Source of the DNA: Lachnocurva sp029100405
Lineage (GTDB): Bacteria; Bacillota; Clostridia; Lachnospirales; Lachnospiraceae
Assembly: GCA_046263755.1 (NCBI GenBank)
Contig: JBJYZC010000014.1
Location: 1 to 64,000 of the forward strand
Length of the DNA: 64,000 nt
Direction: 5' to 3'
Both the position numbers and the translations under genes were made by a program. Of this stretch, positions 40,805 through 48,475 are shown in pieces; the stretch's first letter is position 1; the number at the start of each line of letters is the position of its first letter. A model generated the notes under the pieces. It was not told the origin of the DNA. It made no database searches and was given only the letters and a program-made list of their open reading frames with translations.

Positions 40805-42298
40805 GTGTTTTCAGATTATCAGAAGGCAGTCCATACTGCCATTGAAGTCCTTCAGGACTGTGAGATCGACTCCGTCCCCGTAGACCCGATGATCATCGTC
40901 AACCAGAAAAGACGGACGATCCGATGTGAAGCATATTCCGTATACATGGAGAAGTACGGATGTACCCTCGAAGACGTGGAGGCTTTTGCAGATAGCGAGG
41001 ACGGCGTCTGCTTTTATAAACCTTCCAGTGAAAAATATCTGATCCTCTATAATGATGTCGATCCGAAGAAACGGCTGCGTAAGAGATTTACCGTAGCGCA
41101 CGAACTCGGGCATATCTTTCTGAAGCATCTCGAGAAATCTGGTACCAGTGTCATGCATCGGGGAGCACTGTCAGAGGAAGAATACAGGGCGTACGAACGG
41201 GAGGCTGACGTTTTTGCCAGGAATCTGCTGTCTCCTGCACCGCTGGCAGACAAGGTACTGGAGATCAGTCCAACAGGTTGGAAGAACAGAAACATCGAAG
41301 TCGCTTTCTCAATTTCCAACCAGGCTGGTAATATGCGGATCAACTTTCTTTCCACAGATCTTCGTTCTTACAGCAGCCAGATGCTGGAATACGCATCACG
41401 AATGAAGATGCAGTTCCGGAAGGTTTGCCTGACATGCGGATCAGAAGTTCCGTTCGAAAGCAAATACTGTGAACTCTGTGGCAGCACACGTTTCTCATAC
41501 GAGAATTCATATACCCCGCTGCCACATGCCGTTCCGATGATAAAGAAAAGCGGTCGGATGAAGCGCTGCCCGAGATGCGGAAATACTGAGATTTCGCCAA
41601 CAGCACGATATTGCAAAATCTGCGGCTTACCAATCAGGAATATCTGTTCAGGCATGAGCAAAATGCATATGAACAGATCCTACGCACGGTACTGTAGCGA
41701 ATGTGGCGCACCAACCGTATATGGTTTGTCAATTGATTATAAGACTGCGAGGGAAGTTGAAATGAAATATGGTGATGGAGTAAATTTCGATCACAAAACA
41801 AACAGGGTAAAGATCTGCCCGAAATGTTTCAATACAGAATTTAGCGAGAATGCAGCATACTGCCGTATATGTGGGACTCATCTCTACAATCTCTGCATCG
41901 GTGATCCGGCGACTGACGGGTATCCCGATGATCCCGAAAGAGTCAACCAGCATGCAAATCCGTCAAATGCAAGATATTGTGAGATCTGCGGAAAGCCGAC
42001 AGAATTCTTCGTCAAGGGCATTCTGCCGAAATATGAAGATTACCAGATGAAAGTGGCTGAAGATGAAGTGCAGATGGGGATCTGTGACAATGTCGATGAA
42101 GCCCTGCAGGGTATGAGGAAAGACACAACCGTGGAGCCTGCTCCAACAGACGAGATGCCTTTTCCCGACCAGCCAGATGGTGAGGGCCAGTATATAGCTG
42201 TTCCTGAAGATGCTGATTATGACGCTGCAGTTGCTGCCGGAGTTGATTTTCCAATCCAAGAAGATGACTCCAACGATGACGAATACCCGTTCAGCTGA
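40805..42298 (+). CDS. ImmA/IrrE metallopeptidase fused to zinc-ribbon array
   Basis: 497 residues from a GTG at 40805 (AAGGAAAG upstream). Residues about 1-175 form the ImmA/IrrE domain with the zinc-protease motif FTVAHELGHIFLKH and a downstream READVFARNLLSP (glutamate ligand). The rest holds repeated CxxC knuckles: CLTCGSEV/CELCGS, CPRCGNTE/CKICG, YCSECGAP, CPKCFNTE/CRICG, YCEICGKP. The second and fourth belong to a duplicated unit of about 110 residues. The tail is acidic. ImmA proteins are normally about 150-270 residues, so the array is an unusual addition, perhaps a sensor or substrate-binding module. It likely cleaves the repressor encoded upstream. Confidence 0.88.
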   Translation: MFSDYQKAVHTAIEVLQDCEIDSVPVDPMIIVNQKRRTIRCEAYSVYMEKYGCTLEDVEAFADSEDGVCFYKPSSEKYLILYNDVDPKKRLRKRFTVAHELGHIFLKHLEKSGTSVMHRGALSEEEYRAYEREADVFARNLLSPAPLADKVLEISPTGWKNRNIEVAFSISNQAGNMRINFLSTDLRSYSSQMLEYASRMKMQFRKVCLTCGSEVPFESKYCELCGSTRFSYENSYTPLPHAVPMIKKSGRMKRCPRCGNTEISPTARYCKICGLPIRNICSGMSKMHMNRSYARYCSECGAPTVYGLSIDYKTAREVEMKYGDGVNFDHKTNRVKICPKCFNTEFSENAAYCRICGTHLYNLCIGDPATDGYPDDPERVNQHANPSNARYCEICGKPTEFFVKGILPKYEDYQMKVAEDEVQMGICDNVDEALQGMRKDTTVEPAPTDEMPFPDQPDGEGQYIAVPEDADYDAAVAAGVDFPIQEDDSNDDEYPFS

Positions 42299-42323
42299 GG
42301 TAGCCAGAGCTAACCTTGGAAGT

Positions 42324-42354
42324 AAAAAATCCCCGGGACCGAAATCCCAGGGCC
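42324..42354 (-). terminator. Leftward terminator 1 at prophage edge
   Basis: Read leftward: stem CCCTGGGA / TCCCGGG (one bulge), six-base loop, six T. Confidence 0.65.
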
Positions 42355-42361
42355 TAAACGC

Positions 42362-42424
42362 AAAAAAGCCCCGGCAGCCGAGATGGAAAACAATCCACCA
42401 CAGCTGACGAGGCTCTGATTTTAT
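42362..42424. terminator. Bidirectional terminator 2 after the ImmA-like gene
   Basis: Long hairpin AGCCCCGGCAGC / GCTGACGAGGCT with mismatches; six A before it and ATTTTATT after it, so it can work both ways. Ends the rightward immunity operon. Confidence 0.6.
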
Positions 42425-42460
42425 TGCTTATTTTAATTTGTGTTGTCTAACCGACAGGGC

Positions 42461-42510
42461 AAAAAAAATCCCCGGTGCCGCAGCGGAGAAATCGTCGCAG
42501 TACCGAGGCA
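42461..42510 (-). terminator. Leftward terminator 3 at prophage edge
   Basis: Read leftward: stem CCTCGGT / ACCGGGG with inner pairing, then eight T. Third hairpin within 190 bases, between the immunity operon and the IS element. Confidence 0.65.
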
Positions 42511-42768
42511 TTATCTATGTTCATATGCTCATATCTTCATATGTACTTTAAAAATTTTTGCAGCCCAGACCGAGCTGTTGATTTATAATGAAAATTGACC
42601 CGGGTTTTACAAATAAACTTGACCCACCTGTAGGGACGGAAGGAGGAAGAACCCCACAGAAAAGAATTGCCGAACCTTGAAAATTTAATACTGTGAATTG
42701 ACCCACCTTTGAAGCATTCGTTACAATCCTTTCATGCCGCATCGGCATAGAAAGGAGTTGAAAATGAG

Positions 42769-44310
42769 GTGAAAGATTTGCAAGACTGGGCAGCTGTACA
42801 GCGAGTGTATAAGCAGACCGGATCCATACGAGAGACCGCACGGATTCTGTCAATGGCCAGAAATACTGTCAGACGTCTGGTGAAGATGAACCAGGCACCA
42901 GAATACAGACGGGCCGTCTATCCATCCGTCCTGGATGCGTACAAGGAACAGATCCTGGATTGGATGATCGAGCCTTACTGCTTCAATGGTACGAGGATCT
43001 TCCGGGAGCTAAAGAAAAGAGGATATAAGGGAAGTATCGGTCCGATTTACTACTATCTCAGGAGAATTAATGAGGACATAGACGGACATATCAGCAGCAA
43101 GGCAACCGTCCGCATTGAAACCCCTCCAGGAGACCAGGCACAGTTCGACTGGAGTGAATACCAGATCAGTATTGGCGGTGTATACCGTACAGTGTACTGT
43201 TTTGCCATGATTCTGGCCGCATCCCGGAAGAAGGCTGTCTGTTTTTCTCTGAAATCAGACGCAGACGCTATTTACGAAGCGATCCAGGAACTGTTCGAGG
43301 ATCTTGGAGGCGTTACACTCGAGCTGCTGATTGATAATCCAAAAGCTCTCGTGATCGAAAACAGCCCCAAGTCTGAGGAGGAGATCCGTTATAATCCTGA
43401 AGCCCTTCTCCTCGCCAGGCATCTTGGAACAGAACTTAATGCATGCCCATGCTACTGGCCACGTAAAAAAGGGAAAATAGAACGCCCTTTTAATTACATC
43501 GAGCAACAGTTTGTTAAAGGGAATACATTTACAACGATGGAAGAACTGAACCGGCGCGGCAAACAGTTCGTCAATGAATGGTGCAGTGAGACACACGGGA
43601 CAACCCTCAGAATACCGAATGAACACTATCTGCAGGAAGAAAAGGCCATACTCCGGGAGCTTCCGAAGACAAGGTTTATGACGCATCAGTTGTCAAGCCG
43701 GAAGGTGAGTCCGGACAGCTTTGTACACATCAATACGAATAAGTACAGCGTGCCTGTCCGGTATGTAGACAAAACGGTTTTTTTCCGCCTTGTATACGGA
43801 TTCCGTATCGAAATCTATGACAGAGATGGAGAAAAAATCCTTGCCCTGGAACAACAGTCCGGAAAGAATGGTGTCTATTCGAATCCTGAGCATTATGAAC
43901 CGATTGCCAGAAATGTCAGTACATCTATACCTCAAATCCGGCGGGATTTCACATCCAGGTTCAGTAATGGAAGCCGCTATCTGGAAGCCGCTTCCCGAAA
44001 GTTTGACCAGCCTACGCACCATGCACGAAGAATCATGGAACTGCAGGAGCTTTATGCGGATGACATCCTTGACAGGTTTATCGGAGCAGCCGTATCTGAA
44101 GACAAGATGGACATAACATCGTTCCGTGCCATGCTCCGTGAGTACAATGATGGGATCCGGAAGCTTCCCGGGAAACCGGCAGAACAACCCCCAACAGAAC
44201 CCCCTGCGATAACAGCCGAAGCTGATGATGCTCTGGTCCGGGACTGCAGTTATTATGAAGAATACGTGGGAAAGGAGAACAGCCATAATGCAGACAGCCG
44301 AACAGTCTGA
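42769..44310 (+). CDS. istA: IS21-family transposase IstA
   Basis: 513 residues from a GTG at 42769 (AAAGGAGTTG upstream). N-terminal helix-turn-helix (SIRETARILSMARNTVRRLV), then the DDE integrase core: QAQFDWSEYQ (first D, about 130), LLIDNPKALV (second D), KKGKIERPFNYIEQQF (E). A C-terminal beta barrel (HINTNKYSVPVRYVD) and helical tail follow. Catalyses strand transfer of the IS. Overlaps istB by 23 bases. Confidence 0.96.
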   Translation: MKDLQDWAAVQRVYKQTGSIRETARILSMARNTVRRLVKMNQAPEYRRAVYPSVLDAYKEQILDWMIEPYCFNGTRIFRELKKRGYKGSIGPIYYYLRRINEDIDGHISSKATVRIETPPGDQAQFDWSEYQISIGGVYRTVYCFAMILAASRKKAVCFSLKSDADAIYEAIQELFEDLGGVTLELLIDNPKALVIENSPKSEEEIRYNPEALLLARHLGTELNACPCYWPRKKGKIERPFNYIEQQFVKGNTFTTMEELNRRGKQFVNEWCSETHGTTLRIPNEHYLQEEKAILRELPKTRFMTHQLSSRKVSPDSFVHINTNKYSVPVRYVDKTVFFRLVYGFRIEIYDRDGEKILALEQQSGKNGVYSNPEHYEPIARNVSTSIPQIRRDFTSRFSNGSRYLEAASRKFDQPTHHARRIMELQELYADDILDRFIGAAVSEDKMDITSFRAMLREYNDGIRKLPGKPAEQPPTEPPAITAEADDALVRDCSYYEEYVGKENSHNADSRTV

Positions 44311-45070
44311 TGTATATATCCAGACAATGATGAAGCGTTTCCGGCTGAAAGACATGCGCGAACAATACGCTGATATCATTGGTGAGGCAGAAGAAACCGG
44401 GATGAGCTACAGGGAGTTCCTGAGGCGTCTGTTATCCATCGAAGAAGAGGGAAAAAAGACACGCCGTATAGAGCTTCTTACCAGAAAAGCCCACTTTCGG
44501 GACTTGAAGTATCTGGAGGACATTGACTATTCCTTTAATCCAAACATAGATCAGGAGAAGATATCCGAACTTGGAAGACTGGCCTTTATCGATGCCAGTG
44601 AGAACATCATCATAATCGGCCCGCCGGGTGTTGGAAAAACAATGATTGCAACAGGAATCGGGCTTAAAGCATGCCATGCCGGCAAAAAAGTTCTGTTTGT
44701 CAACGCCAAGGACCTGATTGATCGGATGTATGAGGCAATGATCGCTGGGAATCTGAAAGAAACCCTGAAACAGATAGATGCTGTTGATCTGCTGATCATT
44801 GATGAATTGTCCTACATCAGTATGGGTAAAGAAAGAGAGAGCCTTTTCTTCCAGATCATCCGTCAACGATATGAAAGAGGCTCCCTCATTATAACGACCA
44901 ACCTGCCGATTGGCAGATGGGACGAGCTATTTACCGGCAAGCTTGCGGCCACAGCGATTCTGGACCGCCTGCTGCACCACTGCCATGTTCTCAGTATAAC
45001 TGGTGACAGCTATCGTGTCAAAGGACCGAAAGGAGATAATACTGCAAAAACCACTGAAATTTCACCATAG
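44288..45070 (+). CDS. istB: IS21-family AAA+ helper ATPase IstB
   Basis: 260 residues from the ATG at 44288 (GGAAAGGAG upstream). DnaA/DnaC-like AAA+ domain: Walker A IIGPPGVGKTMIATGI, Walker B LLIIDELSYISMG, sensor 1 LIITTNLPIGRWDE, arginine region LDRLLHHCHV. It selects the target and activates IstA. Translationally coupled to istA. Confidence 0.96.
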   Translation: MQTAEQSDVYIQTMMKRFRLKDMREQYADIIGEAEETGMSYREFLRRLLSIEEEGKKTRRIELLTRKAHFRDLKYLEDIDYSFNPNIDQEKISELGRLAFIDASENIIIIGPPGVGKTMIATGIGLKACHAGKKVLFVNAKDLIDRMYEAMIAGNLKETLKQIDAVDLLIIDELSYISMGKERESLFFQIIRQRYERGSLIITTNLPIGRWDELFTGKLAATAILDRLLHHCHVLSITGDSYRVKGPKGDNTAKTTEISP

Positions 45071-45153
45071 ACTTCACCGGGAAGTACGGAACTGTCAGGA
45101 TAAGGCTTACAAAGAGTATATAAGCCGTTTAAATAGATGAATAAGGAGTACAC

Positions 45154-45597
45154 ATGGGAAGACAACGGGTACCGGACAGCGCGATTCCGGGATTTATAGA
45201 CAAGTATAACAAGGAAGGGAAAAAAACGGCCTATGACTATCTGAGGTCAGAATTCGGCCTGAAATATCCGAATTGTATGAAACATCGTATTTTAAAGAAT
45301 GGTTCTTACACATATGATGCAGACAAGGATATATTTCTGCCCAAACAGAGTGAAACTGGGGAGAACGTATTCATGAGTCTTGATGACCTTTGCTCTCCGA
45401 TGAAAATGCAGCATGCCCAGCCTTCTATACAGGCAGAGACTGATAAAAGAGCAAATATGGAACAACTGGTGCACGAACTGATCAGCGACCGTCTGCTGGC
45501 CTTGAGCCGATATATAACTATGGATTCAGTCAGCAGAACCGTTATCATAGACAAGACTACCCTCATTCAGGAGGGATTTGAAATAGTAACCCACTGA
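45154..45597 (+). CDS. Unknown ORF carried inside the IS21-like element
   Basis: 147 residues; AATAAGGAG lies before the ATG. It is inside the right terminal repeats, so it moves with the IS. The N-terminus (MGRQRVPDSAIPGFIDKYN, AYDYLRSEFGLKYPNCM) could be a small helix-turn-helix-like domain; the C-terminal half (RANMEQLVHELISDRLLALS) is helical. I do not recognise the family. It may be an accessory regulator or target-selection factor of this IS lineage. Confidence 0.75.
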   Translation: MGRQRVPDSAIPGFIDKYNKEGKKTAYDYLRSEFGLKYPNCMKHRILKNGSYTYDADKDIFLPKQSETGENVFMSLDDLCSPMKMQHAQPSIQAETDKRANMEQLVHELISDRLLALSRYITMDSVSRTVIIDKTTLIQEGFEIVTH

Positions 45598-45720
45598 TCA
45601 GGGCGGGTCAAAACATGATATAAATTTAAAGGTTTACAATCTGATCTGACCCACTATGTGGGTCAGGATCTTCACCTAAAGGGTGGGTCAGATTTCTTTA
45701 TAAAAGTGGGTCAAATTTCC

Positions 45721-45987
45721 TTGACAATCAACACGAGCCGACGGAACAACTGTACGATTTGCAGTACGATTTTCGTACGACAGAAAGTACAATCCCCTCG
45801 CCCGTTCCAGAGCTGCACTGGGTATCCCTATCCAAGCCCCCTCCCCCTCGCACAGGTCACAAACTTCGCTAGGTGGGGGTGGGCGGGGATGAGATGGTAG
45901 ATCAGGCTATTTTTTTGCCCTCTAAGCTACAATTTTCAGATTGGAAAAAAGATACTTATTTGGGATTGAGGGGGTCCACTATACAGC
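45721..45987. other. Intergenic segment between IS and polysaccharide cluster
   Basis: No gene is supported. It contains a GTACGATTT direct repeat with an inverted TCGTAC (45748-45781) and a C-rich/G-rich pair (45837-45850 and 45867-45888, GGTGGGGGTGGGCGGGG) that could form a hairpin or G-quadruplex. No clear terminator with a T-run was found for the leftward polysaccharide operon. Confidence 0.4.
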
Positions 45988-47433
45988 TTACCTTTTAATC
46001 TTCTTTAATACCGAACCGGCAATTCCGATCACATACTCATTCTTCATCACAATCATAATAGCGATGTATGCGATTCCAGAACCGATGATAGCTGCAATTG
46101 CCGACACAAAATAATTGCTGATAACGGCATCCAAAACGCCGCATATAACAATTACAGCAATACTGGATGCTATTGTTGAAAACACCGCTTTCTTATCGAG
46201 CCTGCTGCTGTGGAAGCCCCGAGAATAATACATACAAAACATCATTGTAAGGAATTCAGATATCAGTGTAGTTATTGCCGCGCCTGCATGGCTCCAGAAA
46301 GGTATTACAATAAAATTTCCTACAATGTTGACAACCGAAGCAATGACCGTAGCTATCAGAAAGTACTTCTCTCTCGAATTTGGAATCAAGATACACTGCG
46401 CATAATAATAGGCGAGGATTGAAAAGATGCTTGCCAAAGATAGTATCTGCAAAGTTACTGCACCTTCCTCATATCCGCCGCCCCCAATGATCAACATTAC
46501 CTGACGGCTGATCATAAAAAGCCCAGTAAACAACGGAATAGTCATGGAGAACAATAGATTCAAGATATTATCCAATAGTCTGTTATACTCTTCCTTACTC
46601 CTTTGTCCTATATATGATGCCAGTCTCGGAATTGTAACAACAGTTCCTGCAATAGCTATCTGTTTGGCTCCAGTATAAATCTTAGATGCAACGCTGTACA
46701 CACCAACAGCGGCATCCCCTTTTATAATACCAAGCACAGTGATATCAGAGTTTACATATATGGTAACTGCAACGTTTGAAGCAAAAAGAATTAAGATAGG
46801 AACCAGGTGCACAAATATTGATTTATTGAATACCAGCTTTAGTGTGACATATCTCCTAATATAGAAGATATTTGCAACATTGGCTCCGATTTGCGAAAAC
46901 AAATACACGAGAACATACTTAAGAAGATCTTCTTTACTTCTGACAAAGATCAACATCAGTACTATCGAAATCAGTTGTACTACGATATATCTGAGTGTAA
47001 GATACCAGAAGTCTTCATAAATTGAATTGATCCAATCCGCTCCTAGTGTCGTGAAGACGATCGTCATACTTATGACAAGGATATACGTGCTGTATGATAC
47101 GAGTCCTTTTGAACATGCCAGTAATACAAACAGGCAAAGATATGCAATGACTGTGGACAAAACATTTAGGGTGAAGACTTCACTCGCAAACTTATTTTCC
47201 TTCGCCGAATCGTCTCTGACTTTAGCGCCTTCCCTGATTCCATAAGTGCTGATACCTAATCCCGCAATTAGTAAAAAATATGAGACTATAGAAACAGAGT
47301 AATTAAACTTCCCGAAACCACCCTTACCAAGCACCCTTGAAAGATAGGATGTCGTAATAAGTGGAAACAGAATATTCATTAAAGTCTTTATAGAATTCAA
47401 TATCGCATTTAGTTTAATACTCTTCTTTTCCAT
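45988..47433 (-). CDS. Wzx-type polysaccharide flippase
   Basis: 481 residues from the ATG at 47433, just after the SGNH gene stop. About 12-14 membrane helices, starting SIKTLMNILFPLITTSYLSR, typical of the MATE/MVF-type polysaccharide transporters (Polysacc_synt). It flips undecaprenyl-linked repeat units across the membrane. Last gene of the leftward cluster. With the priming transferase and a candidate polymerase it defines a Wzx/Wzy pathway. Confidence 0.92.
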   Translation of the reverse strand: MEKKSIKLNAILNSIKTLMNILFPLITTSYLSRVLGKGGFGKFNYSVSIVSYFLLIAGLGISTYGIREGAKVRDDSAKENKFASEVFTLNVLSTVIAYLCLFVLLACSKGLVSYSTYILVISMTIVFTTLGADWINSIYEDFWYLTLRYIVVQLISIVLMLIFVRSKEDLLKYVLVYLFSQIGANVANIFYIRRYVTLKLVFNKSIFVHLVPILILFASNVAVTIYVNSDITVLGIIKGDAAVGVYSVASKIYTGAKQIAIAGTVVTIPRLASYIGQRSKEEYNRLLDNILNLLFSMTIPLFTGLFMISRQVMLIIGGGGYEEGAVTLQILSLASIFSILAYYYAQCILIPNSREKYFLIATVIASVVNIVGNFIVIPFWSHAGAAITTLISEFLTMMFCMYYSRGFHSSRLDKKAVFSTIASSIAVIVICGVLDAVISNYFVSAIAAIIGSGIAYIAIMIVMKNEYVIGIAGSVLKKIKR

Positions 47434-47446
47434 ATTCCAAACAATA

Positions 47447-48421
47447 CTATTGTCCTTTATTTTCAGTAATAGTCTCATGCACAAGTTCTGCAATCTCAGC
47501 CATCCCCTTGTCGCCGGGATGCTTAGCAACGCCGTCATGCTCTATCTTATGCTCTTTCCCATCAGAACCGTAGACCGTGGATCCCATCCCCACTTCATTG
47601 GAAGTATCTCCCCACATGGAACTGAGATCAACGAATGTTGCACCCGTGTTCTGGCAAACCTGTTTCTTAATGCTGTCCTTCTCTTCGTCTTTCCAAAACT
47701 CTCCGATGACGTAAATCTTTGCTTCCGGAGCCATGTCCTTCACATATTTGATAAGGTCTTCATAGTCTTTTTCGAGTGTGGAAGTATCATTTACGTTTTC
47801 GCCAAGTTGAATAGTTACAAGATTCAGATTTGAAGTAAGGTATGCATCCAGAGTCGATAATGCTTCACTGCGGTCATGGTTCTGAGCTTCCCAGCCATAG
47901 AAATTGATTCTTCCCGATGCAACTTCTTTATTCTCATCCTTCTTCAGCATTTCACAAAGCAAATGAACATAATCATGGTCTGCATCAGATGCAGCCATTC
48001 CCACACCATCGTTCCACCAATAGGAGGCTAATTGATGGGATGTAATCGAATTCCCGATTGCCAAATAATTATAAGTGGTATCTTTGAAGATAGACTTATC
48101 AAATGATCCTGCTTTCTGGTCTGTTGTAAGCACCCGAACCTGGAGATCAAGATTCTGAAGTGTGGCCTCATCGTTTTTGATTTTCTTATAAAGCTTAAAT
48201 CCAACAGCTCCGGATCCCAATCCGCCAATCAGTACCACAACTAATAAGATGGATAGAAAGATGCGAAGGCGGCGAATGGACGCGGTTATAGTTGTTAAGG
48301 CATTATTTGTGCCGGTCGGTCGGTCGGTCGGTCGGTCGGTCGGTCGGTCGGTCGGTCGGTCGGTCGGTCGGTCGGTCGGTCGGTCGGTCGGTCGGTCGGT
48401 AAGATTGTGTTCTTTACTCAT
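47447..48421 (-). CDS. Membrane-anchored SGNH hydrolase with phase-variable N-terminal repeat
   Basis: 324 residues from the ATG at 48421 (a TTG at 48433 is possible; neither is ideally spaced from AAAGGA). The first 36 residues contain (TDRP)x7 encoded by 22 CGGT units. A membrane helix follows (LRIFLSILLVVVLIGGLGSG, about 52-72), then an extracellular SGNH/GDSL esterase domain with LAIGNSITSHQ (serine block), IQLGENVND (block III) and DGVAKHPGDKGM (histidine block). It probably removes or adds acyl groups on the surface polysaccharide. The four-base repeat makes ON/OFF switching by slippage likely; the present length is ON. Confidence 0.85.
   Translation of the reverse strand: MSKEHNLTDRPTDRPTDRPTDRPTDRPTDRPTDRPTGTNNALTTITASIRRLRIFLSILLVVVLIGGLGSGAVGFKLYKKIKNDEATLQNLDLQVRVLTTDQKAGSFDKSIFKDTTYNYLAIGNSITSHQLASYWWNDGVGMAASDADHDYVHLLCEMLKKDENKEVASGRINFYGWEAQNHDRSEALSTLDAYLTSNLNLVTIQLGENVNDTSTLEKDYEDLIKYVKDMAPEAKIYVIGEFWKDEEKDSIKKQVCQNTGATFVDLSSMWGDTSNEVGMGSTVYGSDGKEHKIEHDGVAKHPGDKGMAEIAELVHETITENKGQ
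48313..48400. repeat. CGGT tetranucleotide tract, 22 units
   Basis: Perfect (CGGT)22 = 88 bases within the coding start of the SGNH hydrolase. Four-base units change the reading frame on gain or loss of one unit. On the coding strand it is (ACCG)n, read as repeating T-D-R-P in every frame, so no stop arises inside the tract. Confidence 0.97.
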
Positions 48422-48475
48422 TTTGCTTGTCAAGTGTCCTTTCTATTTTTTTCTGCCAGTATTCCTTATCAGCTA

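Larger units (their letters stand above)
42589..45720 (+). mobile_element. IS21-family insertion sequence with a third ORF
   Basis: The left end begins TGAAAATTGACCC at 42589 and the right end closes GTGGGTCAAATTTCC at 45720, an inverted match of 11 of 13 bases. Internal copies of the TTGACCCAC motif lie at 42619 and 42699 (left) and, inverted, at about 45605, 45646, 45658, 45684 and 45706 (right), the multiple transposase sites typical of IS21. Contents: istA, istB, one unknown ORF. No clear target-site duplication is seen, so the exact right tip is uncertain by about 10 bases. Confidence 0.8.
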
